Source: Rhodohalobacter sulfatireducens | GTDB lineage: Bacteria > Bacteroidota > Rhodothermia > Balneolales > Balneolaceae | Assembly (NCBI RefSeq): GCF_022012475.1 | Contig: NZ_JAKLWS010000023.1 | Span: 1-64,000 of the forward strand | DNA length: 64,000 bases | Direction of reading: 5' to 3' | In this document: positions 55,933-64,000 of the stretch, piece by piece | Layout of the letters: every line of letters begins with the position of its first letter | Position numbering within the stretch: position 1 is the first letter of the stretch | The notes under the pieces: generated by a model | The model's input: the letters and a program-made list of their open reading frames with translations, nothing else | Told to the model about the DNA's origin: nothing | Databases searched by the model: none | Made by a program: the position numbers and the translations under genes

Positions 55933-56181
55933 CCCTTTTTTTGTGTTAGTTGTCCTAGTCGTACAGAGTTTAATGTTTCTCTATACTATGAGGATGAACA
56001 AAAGATCCTTTTGCAACGAAATTTTTTAAAAAAAATATGTCAAAGTGAATTTATAATTTTCCCTCAATCCTCATTCGTAGGATTGCCGCGAGAATATTGG
56101 GAAGGCCATCGAACTCTGTGAATACTTGTCGGACTCCCGCAGGTTCACCAATTAATTAAAAAGCGAGTTGATTTCCGGTTA

Positions 56182-57129
56182 TTATTCCCCGATAAGTCGA
56201 GCCAACTCAGCCTCCGAAGCAATATACCCAAACGCAGGCCATTCATCCGTTTGATAGATATTTTCCCAGATTGAAATTGCCCGCTCTTCGCGGCCATTAA
56301 TGTAATGCCAGTTCCCGATTCCGTATCCCAAAGTGGCATTTTCAAGAGCATCCTCCGATGTTTCCATCAAACGGCTTGAATCAAAAACCCCTTTAAAAAC
56401 CAGCAGCAAATTTAGGTAAGCGTCGTTCTCAATCAACTCAATATCTGAAGTAACCGGTTCAATGATCTCTCCCGCTTTAAGGTCATTTCCGGATCGTTTC
56501 AATGCCATATAGTACCAATACAGTAGCGCAATTTGCATATCTTCGGTAAGATCCAGTTGAAGCGATGCTTCATATTCGGCAATCGCCAAATCAAACTCGC
56601 CTTTCAAATAGTGAGCCAAACCCTTGTGGTAGAACACATTCGATTTCAGTGTGCTTGTAGGTTGATTCAGCTCGTTTGGCAACCCATCCGGTTCAACCTG
56701 GTCCGGCATCGACCTCATCAGCTGTTTAGCTTGTACAAAATCTTCAATTGCCAAATCAAACTGACGAAGGGTAATGTACCGATGCCCCCGGTGCCGGTAC
56801 ACTCTCGGATCTTCGGGAAATTTATAAACGCCTTCCGTAAAAATTCGAACTGCTTCCCTGTACTGACCCAGGTAAGCCGTACGCCTTCCCAGCCAGATAA
56901 CCGCTTCCGCATTCTCCGGATCTGTTCTGTATGCCGTTACCGCCTCAACCAATTTCTGATTCTGCTCATCGAACATTTCCGGTGTAATTTCCGGTGTTTC
57001 AAGTGTGTCTCCTAACAGCGAATATCCCTGGATACCTTCAGGAACGGGAGGGAGTTCATTTCGCTCACTACAGGAAATGAATACTATGAAAGGAAATAAT
57101 AACAGGTGTAATAATCTCAGGTGCTTCAT
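56182..57129 (-). CDS. TPR-repeat lipoprotein
   Basis: The 315 residues start with a lipoprotein signal (LLLFPFIVFISC, Cys at about residue 20) and contain tetratricopeptide repeats from about 65 to 200: AVIWLGRRTAYLGQYREAVR, VYRHRGHRYITLRQFDLAIE and FYHKGLAHYLKGEFDLAIAE. TPR lipoproteins usually serve as protein-binding scaffolds at the membrane. It precedes nothing obvious, and the next gene upstream (M28 peptidase) is 69 bases away on the same strand, so they may be co-transcribed. Partner and function are unknown. Confidence 0.85.
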   Translation of the reverse strand: MKHLRLLHLLLFPFIVFISCSERNELPPVPEGIQGYSLLGDTLETPEITPEMFDEQNQKLVEAVTAYRTDPENAEAVIWLGRRTAYLGQYREAVRIFTEGVYKFPEDPRVYRHRGHRYITLRQFDLAIEDFVQAKQLMRSMPDQVEPDGLPNELNQPTSTLKSNVFYHKGLAHYLKGEFDLAIAEYEASLQLDLTEDMQIALLYWYYMALKRSGNDLKAGEIIEPVTSDIELIENDAYLNLLLVFKGVFDSSRLMETSEDALENATLGYGIGNWHYINGREERAISIWENIYQTDEWPAFGYIASEAELARLIGE

Positions 57130-57198
57130 TGATACTTGTTTTATGTTTTTAAAAAATTCATTGTGAGTTACAAGGCGCTACTCCTCCAAAAGGAAGTT

Positions 57199-58443
57199 TT
57201 AAAACGATGCTTCCAGTTCCATCTCTTTTTCATTTCGAAGAATAGAGATGGAGACATTATCCCCTCTTTCAACTTCATTCAAAGCTTCCATATAATCGTA
57301 AATATCATTGATCTCTTTTCCATCCATTCCAATGATAATATCTCCATCCTGAAATCCGGCAGTTTCTGCGGTTCCATCCGGTTGTACTTCATCGATCCGG
57401 AAACCTCCACCAGAAAAGGTATAATCGGGCATCACACCGAGTGTTGCACCATTCCTCATTCGAGTCATAGTTCTCTGGTCGGTTGACTCCAGGAAATCCA
57501 TTTCTGAAGGTGACATCGAATCCACACTTCTGGCTACATCTTCAACGTGATTTAAAACTCTCCTCATCCCGGTGTAATTGATCAGATCTGCCGTATCCGT
57601 TTCCCGGTGATACTGATCATGAGTTCCTGTATAATAGTGCAATACAGGTATATCCGCCCGGTAAAATGAAGAATGATCACTGGCTCCCATTCCACCTTCG
57701 CTTGTCGTAATTTGTAGAGAATCTGTTTCAACGGAGGATAAAATTTGTTCCCATTTCGTGGAAGTACCCGTGCCAAAAATATTGAGTTCGTTGTTCGTGA
57801 GCCGACCGATCATATCGAGGTTAATCATCCCCATGATGGAATCAGGGGCGATATCCATCTCCTCGACAAAATGTTTGGAACCTATCAGGCCGAGTTCCTC
57901 TCCTGAAAAAGCGATCATCAAGATACTGCTCTGCGGACGATCACCCGCAAATTTTCTCGCCAAATAAAAAAGTCCGGCTGTGCCCGATGCATTGTCATCC
58001 GCCGAATTGTGAAGCGCCGGTTCCGCATTCATATTCATAGAGATCGCACCTCCCATTCCCTGTCCGTCGTAATGCGCACCAATCACAATGAATCGATCCG
58101 GAAACTCTTCTCCCCGAATCATACCGACAACATTTCTCGATATTCTGTTCTCCAAATCCATCGCCTGCACCATGGGGCCTTCAAGCGTAAACTGCTGAAT
58201 ATAGGTATCCCTTTCGCCTGCAGGTTCCAATCCAAATTGTAAAAACTGTTCGGAGATATAGTTTGCAGCTTCCGCCTCATCAAGCGTACCTGCCATTCTC
58301 CCGCCACGCTCCTCATCCGCAAGCCAGGTAATATGTTTTTCCAGGAAATCTTGGGGAGTCTCATCCACATCTGCTTCTTCACATGAAGAAAATATCAGAA
58401 GAGATAAAAACAGAGCAGGCAAGAGGTTTTTGATCAGGTTCAT
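57199..58443 (-). CDS. M28 family zinc peptidase with C-terminal PDZ domain, lipoprotein
   Basis: The start was put at the ATG at 58441-58443 because it gives a lipoprotein signal (LFLSLLIFSSC). An in-frame ATG further upstream would run through the promoter region of the divergent gene. The 414 residues have an M28 metallopeptidase core with the metal ligands in GAHYDGQGMGG, HNSADDNASGTAGLFY, AFSGEELGLIGSKHF, INLDMIGRL and HYYTGTHDQYHRETD. The last 85 residues form a PDZ domain (GFQDGDIIIGMDGKEINDIY). It should release amino acids or peptides outside the cytoplasm. Confidence 0.9.
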   Translation of the reverse strand: MNLIKNLLPALFLSLLIFSSCEEADVDETPQDFLEKHITWLADEERGGRMAGTLDEAEAANYISEQFLQFGLEPAGERDTYIQQFTLEGPMVQAMDLENRISRNVVGMIRGEEFPDRFIVIGAHYDGQGMGGAISMNMNAEPALHNSADDNASGTAGLFYLARKFAGDRPQSSILMIAFSGEELGLIGSKHFVEEMDIAPDSIMGMINLDMIGRLTNNELNIFGTGTSTKWEQILSSVETDSLQITTSEGGMGASDHSSFYRADIPVLHYYTGTHDQYHRETDTADLINYTGMRRVLNHVEDVARSVDSMSPSEMDFLESTDQRTMTRMRNGATLGVMPDYTFSGGGFRIDEVQPDGTAETAGFQDGDIIIGMDGKEINDIYDYMEALNEVERGDNVSISILRNEKEMELEASF

Positions 58444-58461
58444 TCTTTTTATTCTTTTTGT

Positions 58462-58490
58462 TTGAAGCATACGAGTTTCGTGCCTATTTT
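58462..58490 (+). promoter_or_regulatory. Candidate promoter for the TPP-riboswitch transcript
   Basis: TTGAAG (58462-58467) and TATTTT (58485-58490) are 17 bases apart, 20 bases upstream of the TPP aptamer. The match to consensus is moderate (four of six in each box). Confidence 0.4.
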
Positions 58491-58510
58491 TAAAGCTTAA
58501 CCAATCAAAA

Positions 58511-58595
58511 AAGGTTGGGGGTGTCTTGGTAGAAATGCCATGACTGAGATCATACCCTGAGAACCTGAACCGGATCATACCGGCGTAGGGAAACC
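58511..58595 (+). promoter_or_regulatory. TPP (thiamine pyrophosphate) riboswitch aptamer
   Basis: The conserved core is clear: GGGGGTGTC at 58517-58525, CTGAGATCATACCCTGAGAA at 58544-58563, then ACCTGAACCGGATCATACCG and GCGTAGGGAA to 58592. The closing helix is GGTT (58513-58516) with AACC (58592-58595). These match the THI-box consensus that binds TPP. It lies 68 bases upstream of the TonB-dependent receptor and should lower its expression when TPP is abundant. Confidence 0.96.
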
Positions 58596-58631
58596 GATCT
58601 GCACGCATGCGTTAAAAACAGTATGCAACCC

Positions 58632-58659
58632 CCTCCTTCAATTATAAAATTGACGGAGG
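58632..58659 (+). promoter_or_regulatory. Shine-Dalgarno-sequestering hairpin of the TPP riboswitch
   Basis: CCTCC (58632-58636) pairs with GGAGG (58655-58659), and TCAATT with AATTGA inside. The GGAGG is the ribosome-binding site, four bases before the start codon at 58664. The fold would hide the site, so control is probably translational. There is no T-run for a terminator. Confidence 0.78.
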
Positions 58660-58663
58660 CGTA

Positions 58664-61135
58664 ATGCTCAAACAATTCAACTCTTTTCTTTTCGCAGTAT
58701 TCCTATTGGCTGCAATACCTTTTCAACTCTACTCTCAAACCATCGAAGGCCGTGTAACGGGCACACAAAATGGTGAACCGCTTGAAGGTGCCACGGTTTT
58801 GGAAAGCGAAACCACCAACGGAACCACAACAGAGTCCGACGGTACTTTCCGCATAGAACTCACGACTGGTGTGAACCAACTTACAATCAGTTTTGTGGGA
58901 TATGAAACCAAAACCGTAACTGTACCCGATCCCGATGAATTCATCGAAGTTGCTCTCGAAGAGCGAGTGATCATGAGTGGTGAGGTATTTGTGAGCGCCC
59001 TCCGGGTGGATGAATCGACACCAATCGCATACAGCAATGTCAGTCGTGAAGAGATTGAAGATCAAAACCTTGGACAGGATATCCCAATGCTGGTGCGCTC
59101 CTCTCCATCGGTTGTTTCCACATCGGATGCCGGGGCCGGAATTGGTTACACCGGAATTCGAATTCGCGGGGTTGACCCTGGACGAATTAATGTCACTATC
59201 AACGGAATTCCACTGAATGATGCCGAATCCCACGGAGTGTTTTGGGTGAATATGCCCGATTTGGCGTCCTCCACTCAAAATATCCAGATCCAGCGAGGTG
59301 TAGGCACCTCTACCCAGGGTGCCGGTGCATTTGGAGCAACTATGAATCTTCAAACGGCCCTGATGCGACCCAATGCCTATGGCCAAATTACAACCGGACT
59401 TGGCTCATACGGAACCCAAAAAGCAAATGTACAACTCGGCTCCGGGTTGATGGACAACGGCTGGCAATTCGAAGGCCGGCTTTCCAAAATCGAATCAGAC
59501 GGATACATCGATCGGGCGCGATCTGATTTAAGATCGTTTTACCTTTCCGGATCGCATCACGGAGAAAACAGCCTGTTGAAAGCGGACGTGTTTTCTGGTA
59601 AGGAAGTCACTTACCAAGCCTGGAATGGAGTACCCGAACCTATTCTTGAAAATGATTCTCAGCAGCTTGAATCGTACATCAACAACCTGTTTTTAGGTGA
59701 AGAGGAAGCTGATCACTGGAGAGAAAACCTGGGAAATCGTCAGTTCAATCAATTCACCTATAATGATCAAACCGACAACTACCAGCAGGATCACTACCAG
59801 CTCCACTACTCCTACAGGTTTACGGATACATGGAATGCAAACGCCTCACTGCACTATACACGCGGACGAGGGTATTTCGAGGAGTATCAGCGAAATGATG
59901 ATTTGAGTACGTATAACATATCGCCTGTCCAGATTGGCGGCGAAACGATTTCAAACTCCGATTTAGTCCGGCGACGCTGGCTCGATAATCATTTCTATGG
60001 AGGTGTTTTTTCAACGGAATGGAAACATCCTGAAGACTGGACGCTCACAATTGGCGGTGGATACAACGAGTATGACGGTGACCATTTTGGCGAAGTGATC
60101 TGGGCTCGATTTGCGGGAAACAGCGACATCGGAGATAAATATTATAACAACAACGGCTTCAAAACCGACTTCAACATCTACGGAAAGCTGAATTATTATC
60201 TCACCTCTGAATTCAATGCTTTTGCAGATCTGCAGTATCGAACGGTAGGATATGAATTTCTCGGGTTGAGAATTGACGATCAAACCGGTGACGTTGAGGA
60301 TGTAACTCAGACGGATCGAATTGATTTCCTGAATCCAAAATTTGGGGTGGTCTATCGTCCCGCCGGCGGGCATCGGTTGTTTGCTTCTCTAAGCGTGGGC
60401 GGAAAAGAGCCGACTCGCAATGAATATGTGGAATCAAGCAAGGAAAGCCGTCCCGATCCGGAGCGATTGTTTGATTACGAACTGGGCTATGACGGAACAT
60501 TTGAACGATTTCATGCCGGTTTGAATCTCTATTTCATGGATTACAAAGACCAGTTGATTCTGACCGGAGCTGTAAATGATGTAGGTGGATACATCCGCGA
60601 AAATGTACCCGATAGTTATCGCGCAGGAATTGAACTGCAATTTGGCACTCGGCTTCTCACAGATCTTGAATGGAGCGGCAACGCAACCTTCAGCCAAAAT
60701 AAGATTGATGAGTATCAACGGTTTTTAGATGATTTTGACTCCGGCGGGCAGCAGTCAGAAACCTATACTGATGTGGACATTGCGTTCTCACCATCAACCA
60801 TCGCAAACTCAATCCTCAGTTACAGTCCCGGAAGTTTTACGGCAGAGTGGACACTCAAATATGTGTCTCGCCAGTATTTGGATAACACCCAAACCAACGC
60901 CCGATCTATCGATCCGTATCTCGTAAACGACCTCAGGTTTTCCTACTCGCTGGATAATCTTTCCGTCGTTCAAAATGTGACCGCTTCTCTTCAAATCAAT
61001 AATATTTTGATTGAGGAGTATGTATCCAATGGGTATACGTTTGGATGGATATCGGGAGGAGAAGAGCGATTCTTCAACTACTACTATCCCCAGGCCGGCC
61101 GGAATATCCTGGCGAATGTAAAAGTGAGGTTTTAA
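58664..61135 (+). CDS. TonB-dependent outer-membrane receptor, probably for thiamine or a thiamine precursor
   Basis: The 823 residues have a signal peptide (to about 25), a CarboxypepD_reg-like domain (GRVTGTQNGEPLEGATVLES), a plug (about 115-240, including RIRGVDPGRINVTINGIPLN and QRGVGTSTQGAGAFGATMNL) and a 22-strand type barrel ending in F. Such receptors import large or scarce molecules using energy from TonB. The TPP riboswitch in front points to thiamine, its phosphates or a pyrimidine precursor; the substrate is not shown by the protein itself. No inner-membrane thiamine transporter gene follows here. The downstream hairpin may end the transcript. Confidence 0.93.
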   Translation: MLKQFNSFLFAVFLLAAIPFQLYSQTIEGRVTGTQNGEPLEGATVLESETTNGTTTESDGTFRIELTTGVNQLTISFVGYETKTVTVPDPDEFIEVALEERVIMSGEVFVSALRVDESTPIAYSNVSREEIEDQNLGQDIPMLVRSSPSVVSTSDAGAGIGYTGIRIRGVDPGRINVTINGIPLNDAESHGVFWVNMPDLASSTQNIQIQRGVGTSTQGAGAFGATMNLQTALMRPNAYGQITTGLGSYGTQKANVQLGSGLMDNGWQFEGRLSKIESDGYIDRARSDLRSFYLSGSHHGENSLLKADVFSGKEVTYQAWNGVPEPILENDSQQLESYINNLFLGEEEADHWRENLGNRQFNQFTYNDQTDNYQQDHYQLHYSYRFTDTWNANASLHYTRGRGYFEEYQRNDDLSTYNISPVQIGGETISNSDLVRRRWLDNHFYGGVFSTEWKHPEDWTLTIGGGYNEYDGDHFGEVIWARFAGNSDIGDKYYNNNGFKTDFNIYGKLNYYLTSEFNAFADLQYRTVGYEFLGLRIDDQTGDVEDVTQTDRIDFLNPKFGVVYRPAGGHRLFASLSVGGKEPTRNEYVESSKESRPDPERLFDYELGYDGTFERFHAGLNLYFMDYKDQLILTGAVNDVGGYIRENVPDSYRAGIELQFGTRLLTDLEWSGNATFSQNKIDEYQRFLDDFDSGGQQSETYTDVDIAFSPSTIANSILSYSPGSFTAEWTLKYVSRQYLDNTQTNARSIDPYLVNDLRFSYSLDNLSVVQNVTASLQINNILIEEYVSNGYTFGWISGGEERFFNYYYPQAGRNILANVKVRF

Positions 61136-61490
61136 TATAAGCCGGACAGTGGCCAAGCCATCCCGAACAATCGGGGCTTGTCCAGCCATCTAAACGTAAA
61201 CATGGTATTTCTTATGACTGTAAAATGATCTGATTTTAGCTAATATTATGAAGCTCAAACAGAAAGTATAATAGAGCTGAGAAATACCATGTTTTAAATG
61301 TTAAGTAGAAACGGGCAGGCTGCCCGTTGTACTTTAACAAAAAGAAGCGTGGATCTTAATGCAGTGTATTTAGTGTCCCGTTTATATGAATCTATTTCCT
61401 GACCTGAAAGTTTTTTTAAGATCTATTCACTACCACTATTTTTTTAAGTAATATTCAGACACTTTTATAATCTCTTAAGTCGAACAATCA
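61136..61490. other. 355-base gap with stem-loops and a 15-base inverted repeat
   Basis: No gene is seen. A stem-loop at 61151-61183 (CAAGC/GCTTG and CCCGA/TCGGG) follows the receptor stop codon. A perfect 15-base inverted pair, AAACATGGTATTTCT (61198-61212) and AGAAATACCATGTTT (61280-61294), encloses 67 bases. A shorter palindrome, ACGGGCAGGCTGCCCGT, is at 61310-61326. The rest, to 61490, is AT-rich and should hold the promoter of the next gene, though none is clear. Confidence 0.55.
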
Positions 61491-62342
61491 ATGAGAGTTA
61501 CCATTCTCTTATTATTTCTGTTGTTACCAGCTATCGGCTTCGCACAAATATCACCCTCAGATGTTGAGGTCGATTCATCCAAAACCGTTGAGGTAGAGCT
61601 TCAAAATGGATCTATTCTTACCGGATCAATCCTATCCGTGTCAGAAGAAGAGATTGAGCTTCAACAATCCGATGGCAGAACCTTTATTCATTTGTCCAGG
61701 GTCCGGGAAATCCGCGATGTCGATTTGACAAAAAAGGGCAATCAATGGTTTAAGAATCCAAATTATAGCCGCCTATTCTTCTCCCCCACCGCTCAACCTC
61801 TTCAGAAGAACAGCGGATACTACCAAAACATCTATGTATTCTTTAACAATGTGGCCTATGCCGTAAGTGACAATATTGCCTTTACCGGCGGTTTTAGTAT
61901 GATCCCAAGTGTGAGCATCTCAAACCAGCTCTACTTTTTTACCGGGAAAGTCGGGTTCGAGGTTGCTGATGGACACTATCTTGGAGGCGGGCTTGGAGCT
62001 GCATCTGCCAATACCTTTGAGGATGCCCTCATCATAGGTTATGCAAACTACACTCACGGTTTCCACAGGGGAAATATTACGGGTGGAGTTACAACTTTTT
62101 CAATTGAGGATGAGATTGGTACTTATGCTCTCTATTTTGGCGGAGATTACCGGTTTATTCAACGAATATCGTTTGTTACCGAAAATTTTATTTTTCCTGA
62201 AGCCGGAGATGAACTTGTTCTATCATACGGACTCCGCTTTATGGGTGAAAAGATGAGTTTTGACCTTGCTTTCTTCCGTCCCGGTCTTGGAACTGATATT
62301 GGATTTGGTATTCCGTACGTAGATTTTGTGTTCAATTTTTGA
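61491..62342 (+). CDS. Secreted beta-rich protein of unknown function, possibly outer-membrane
   Basis: The 283 residues begin with a signal peptide (MRVTILLLFLLLPAIGFAQ). Residues 30-80 form an Sm-like or SH3-like beta unit (VELQNGSILTGSILSVSEEE). The rest has alternating aromatic beta strands (YYQNIYVFFNNVAYAVSDNI, ALYFGGDYRFIQRISFVTEN) and ends in F, as outer-membrane beta-barrels do. I do not recognise a characterised family. The gene is alone, with a bidirectional terminator after it. Confidence 0.78.
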   Translation: MRVTILLLFLLLPAIGFAQISPSDVEVDSSKTVEVELQNGSILTGSILSVSEEEIELQQSDGRTFIHLSRVREIRDVDLTKKGNQWFKNPNYSRLFFSPTAQPLQKNSGYYQNIYVFFNNVAYAVSDNIAFTGGFSMIPSVSISNQLYFFTGKVGFEVADGHYLGGGLGAASANTFEDALIIGYANYTHGFHRGNITGGVTTFSIEDEIGTYALYFGGDYRFIQRISFVTENFIFPEAGDELVLSYGLRFMGEKMSFDLAFFRPGLGTDIGFGIPYVDFVFNF

Positions 62343-62344
62343 TC

Positions 62345-62380
62345 AAAAAAAAGGCCCTCCGATATATCGAAGAGCCTTTT
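62345..62380. terminator. Bidirectional terminator between convergent genes
   Basis: AAAAGGC (62349-62355) pairs with GCCTTTT (62374-62380), with CT/AG and CGAT/ATCG inside. Eight A residues on the left give a U-run for the minus-strand transcript; four T residues on the right serve the plus strand less well. Confidence 0.8.
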
Positions 62381-62402
62381 CAAATTTGACTTGAATATTA
62401 AA

Positions 62403-62951
62403 TTACATCCCGCCAGCAGAAATCGTTACCGGTACTTTTGTGTCATCCCAGTGGAGTACGAGCTCGCCGCTATTTTCCGTTACATCTTCAAAGTAGATCA
62501 TAAACTGCTCAACAAAGTAGGAATCTTCGGGCTCTGCAGTTACTCTCACATAATCCATCGATTCATCGTACTGGGTTCCCCAGGAAAGTTTTTCGTTGAT
62601 GATAATTGTCCATTCATCCGTTCCGGGAATTGTATAGATAGAATAGGTGCCAGCTGATACTTCCTCTCCTTCAATCATAACATCATCAGAGAGAACAAGG
62701 GCCGTTGATTCGTTAGCACCGGTTCTCCATACCTCTCCAAAAGCAACTAAGCCCCCAAAAATATCGCGGTCGCGAACACCGGGCCGGCCATATGTGACCA
62801 TCACTTCAGTGGTGCCAATAGTTTGGCTGACTGTTGCATTCGGACTTACACGGGCTTCATCGCTTCCCCGATCCTGGGCGGTTGCTGACTGGCTCAAAAA
62901 GCCGACAATTAAAGCAGTTAGAAAAAGAGTTGATAATGATTTCATATTCAA
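62403..62951 (-). CDS. DUF2911 family secreted protein
   Basis: The 182 residues have a signal peptide (ALIVGFLSQSATAQ) and the DUF2911 pattern: VSPNATVSQTIGTTEVMVTY, YGRPGVRDRDIFGGLVAFGE, VWRTGANESTALVLSDDVMI, AGTYSIYTIPGTDEWTIIIN. The family is common in Bacteroidota and relatives; no function is established. The ATG at 62951 is followed by another two codons later; either may be used. It is closed by a shared terminator. Confidence 0.9.
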   Translation of the reverse strand: MNMKSLSTLFLTALIVGFLSQSATAQDRGSDEARVSPNATVSQTIGTTEVMVTYGRPGVRDRDIFGGLVAFGEVWRTGANESTALVLSDDVMIEGEEVSAGTYSIYTIPGTDEWTIIINEKLSWGTQYDESMDYVRVTAEPEDSYFVEQFMIYFEDVTENSGELVLHWDDTKVPVTISAGGM

Positions 62952-63141
62952 GATATTTGGTTCAGGTTTTATTGATTAAGTGTAAAGTAAATAATTAGAT
63001 ATCGTAAACAATACAGGAACTTAAGAAATTCAAAGTTTTTACATTCTGTAAATCAAGACGCCAGTGAATCGATCAACTATAATGGTTGAAAATCCTTTTC
63101 TCAGCGTGTGATACTGTGAAGGTTTGCAATATCAATAATTC

Positions 63142-63756
63142 TCAGGAAGCTCGTTTATCGCTGAGCAGATGTGGAAAATCTTTCTTGAACTTAGCAATCT
63201 TCGGAGCAATCACAATAGAACAGTAACCGGCGTTGGGATTATTCTCGTAGTAATTCTGATGATAATTCTCTGCAACACTGTAGTTTGAAAGAGGCTCGAT
63301 TTCTGTTACAATTGGATCTTCCCACAGATCAGATGAATCGGTTTTCTTCATCGATTCCTCCGCGATCTGCTTCTGTTCATCGTTCATATAAAAGATCACA
63401 GAACGGTATTGTGGGCCAACATCTGCGCCCTGTCTGTTTTTTGTAGTGGGGTTATGTGTGTGCCAGAAAACTTCGAGAAGCTCTTCATAAGAAATCACAT
63501 TGGGATCATATTCCAGTCGCGCTACCTCGGCATGTCCTGTAGTTCCGGACACAACCTGCCGGTAGGTGGGATCATCAACGTGACCGCCGGCATAGCCCGA
63601 CTCAACGGATTTTACACCAATTACTCGTTCATATATTGCTTCAACACACCAAAAACACCCTGCTCCAAATACAGCTGTTTCGGTATCATTCGCAGCAGTT
63701 TTATCAATATCTGTCATTCCAAAGAGAAGTATGGTTAGAATTAAAAAAGTATTCAT
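63142..63756 (-). CDS. msrA: Exported peptide methionine sulfoxide reductase A
   Basis: MsrA reduces methionine-S-sulfoxide in oxidised proteins. The start was placed at the ATG at 63754-63756, which yields a hydrophobic leader (MNTFLILTILLFGM); a frame start 14 codons earlier has a charged, unlikely extension. The catalytic motif GAGCFWCVEA, then SGYAGG, GHAEVARLEYDP and FWHTHNPTT are intact, and C-terminal NAGYCSIVI may supply a resolving cysteine. The leader suggests a periplasmic enzyme. No gene is seen from 63757 to the window end. Confidence 0.94.
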   Translation of the reverse strand: MNTFLILTILLFGMTDIDKTAANDTETAVFGAGCFWCVEAIYERVIGVKSVESGYAGGHVDDPTYRQVVSGTTGHAEVARLEYDPNVISYEELLEVFWHTHNPTTKNRQGADVGPQYRSVIFYMNDEQKQIAEESMKKTDSSDLWEDPIVTEIEPLSNYSVAENYHQNYYENNPNAGYCSIVIAPKIAKFKKDFPHLLSDKRAS

Positions 63757-64000
63757 TCTGAATAAATCTTGTTGATGTTTACTATTGTGGCAACGCATAA
63801 TTTAGAAAAAACGTGCCACTCATCAACAAAACACTCTCGTTGTTAGAAAATGTTTACACTTTTGGCAAAAAAATATCTATCAAAATCTTTGTGCAACACA
63901 CTTCTTGCAAGGCAATTAATCCTTTCCCTGAAGGAATTCATGTAGTAGAACAATTGATAATCGATAGCACTTGAAAGTCTAATTCTTAAAGAATCACTTT

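Noticed and set aside
56065-56085. Hairpin CAATCCT/AGGATTG after the TPR lipoprotein gene
   Set aside because: Perfect seven-base stem but no T-run and about 100 bases from the stop codon; not enough to call a terminator.

Overview
The window looks like a free-living, probably marine or halophilic Gram-negative bacterium of the Bacteroidota/Balneolota/Rhodothermota group. The clues are a TonB receptor with an N-terminal carboxypeptidase-regulatory-like domain, DUF2911, many Cys-lipoproteins, an acidic ribosomal protein S2 tail, frequent GTG/TTG starts and a Bacteroidota-style extracellular contractile injection system (eCIS). Several promoters nevertheless read as E. coli-like -35/-10 pairs with 17-base spacers rather than the Bacteroides type, which favours Balneolota. 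The assignment to phylum is inference.

Left part (1-29.2 kb), mostly housekeeping. A minus-strand operon tRNA-Thr(TGT)-Tyr-Gly-Thr(GGT)-tuf runs off the left edge. Next is a minus-strand queA-ispD-ispF-DedA operon, then a plus-strand set: secreted protein, LytR_C membrane protein, rsfS, a giant NtrY-like histidine kinase and a MATE exporter. A three-gene cassette (type III polyketide synthase, methyltransferase, FAD monooxygenase) probably makes a modified phenolic or pyrone lipid. purU, an NhaC-type antiporter and acnA lie on the minus strand. The translation cluster rplM-rpsI-rpsB-tsf-pyrH-frr, followed by smc, is on the plus strand. Two minus-strand lipoproteins (VanY-like peptidase, SH3-like) end this part.

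Centre (29.4-55.9 kb): one long minus-strand eCIS locus. In transcription order it has an AraC-type regulator, a Pvc16/Afp16-like DUF4255 protein, an unknown 262-aa protein, two sheaths, two tube proteins, a 55-aa DUF5908 protein, a LysM baseplate protein, a spike, PAAR, gp25, baseplate J-like, an Afp12-like protein, a 1271-aa PKD protein in the usual fibre slot, a tape-measure protein and an AAA+ ATPase. Three probable cargo genes follow: a DUF4157 protein with a second HExxH zincin at its C-terminus, a peptidoglycan-binding protein with a lysozyme/chitosanase-like domain, and another DUF4157 protein with an unrelated C-terminus. Most genes overlap or touch. The one large gap, between spike and PAAR, holds a cluster of palindromic dispersed repeats. 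It separates the high-copy tube/sheath genes from the low-copy baseplate genes.

Right part (56-64 kb): a TPR lipoprotein, an M28 peptidase with PDZ domain, a TPP riboswitch controlling a TonB-dependent receptor (probably for thiamine or a precursor), an outer-membrane-type protein, a DUF2911 protein and an exported MsrA.

The most interesting system is the eCIS with its modular DUF4157 cargo. Its core matches a known class; the cargo C-termini, the PKD protein, the sheath insertion, the 262-aa protein and the regulatory repeats are the parts that look undescribed. All calls come from reading the sequence; no database search was run.
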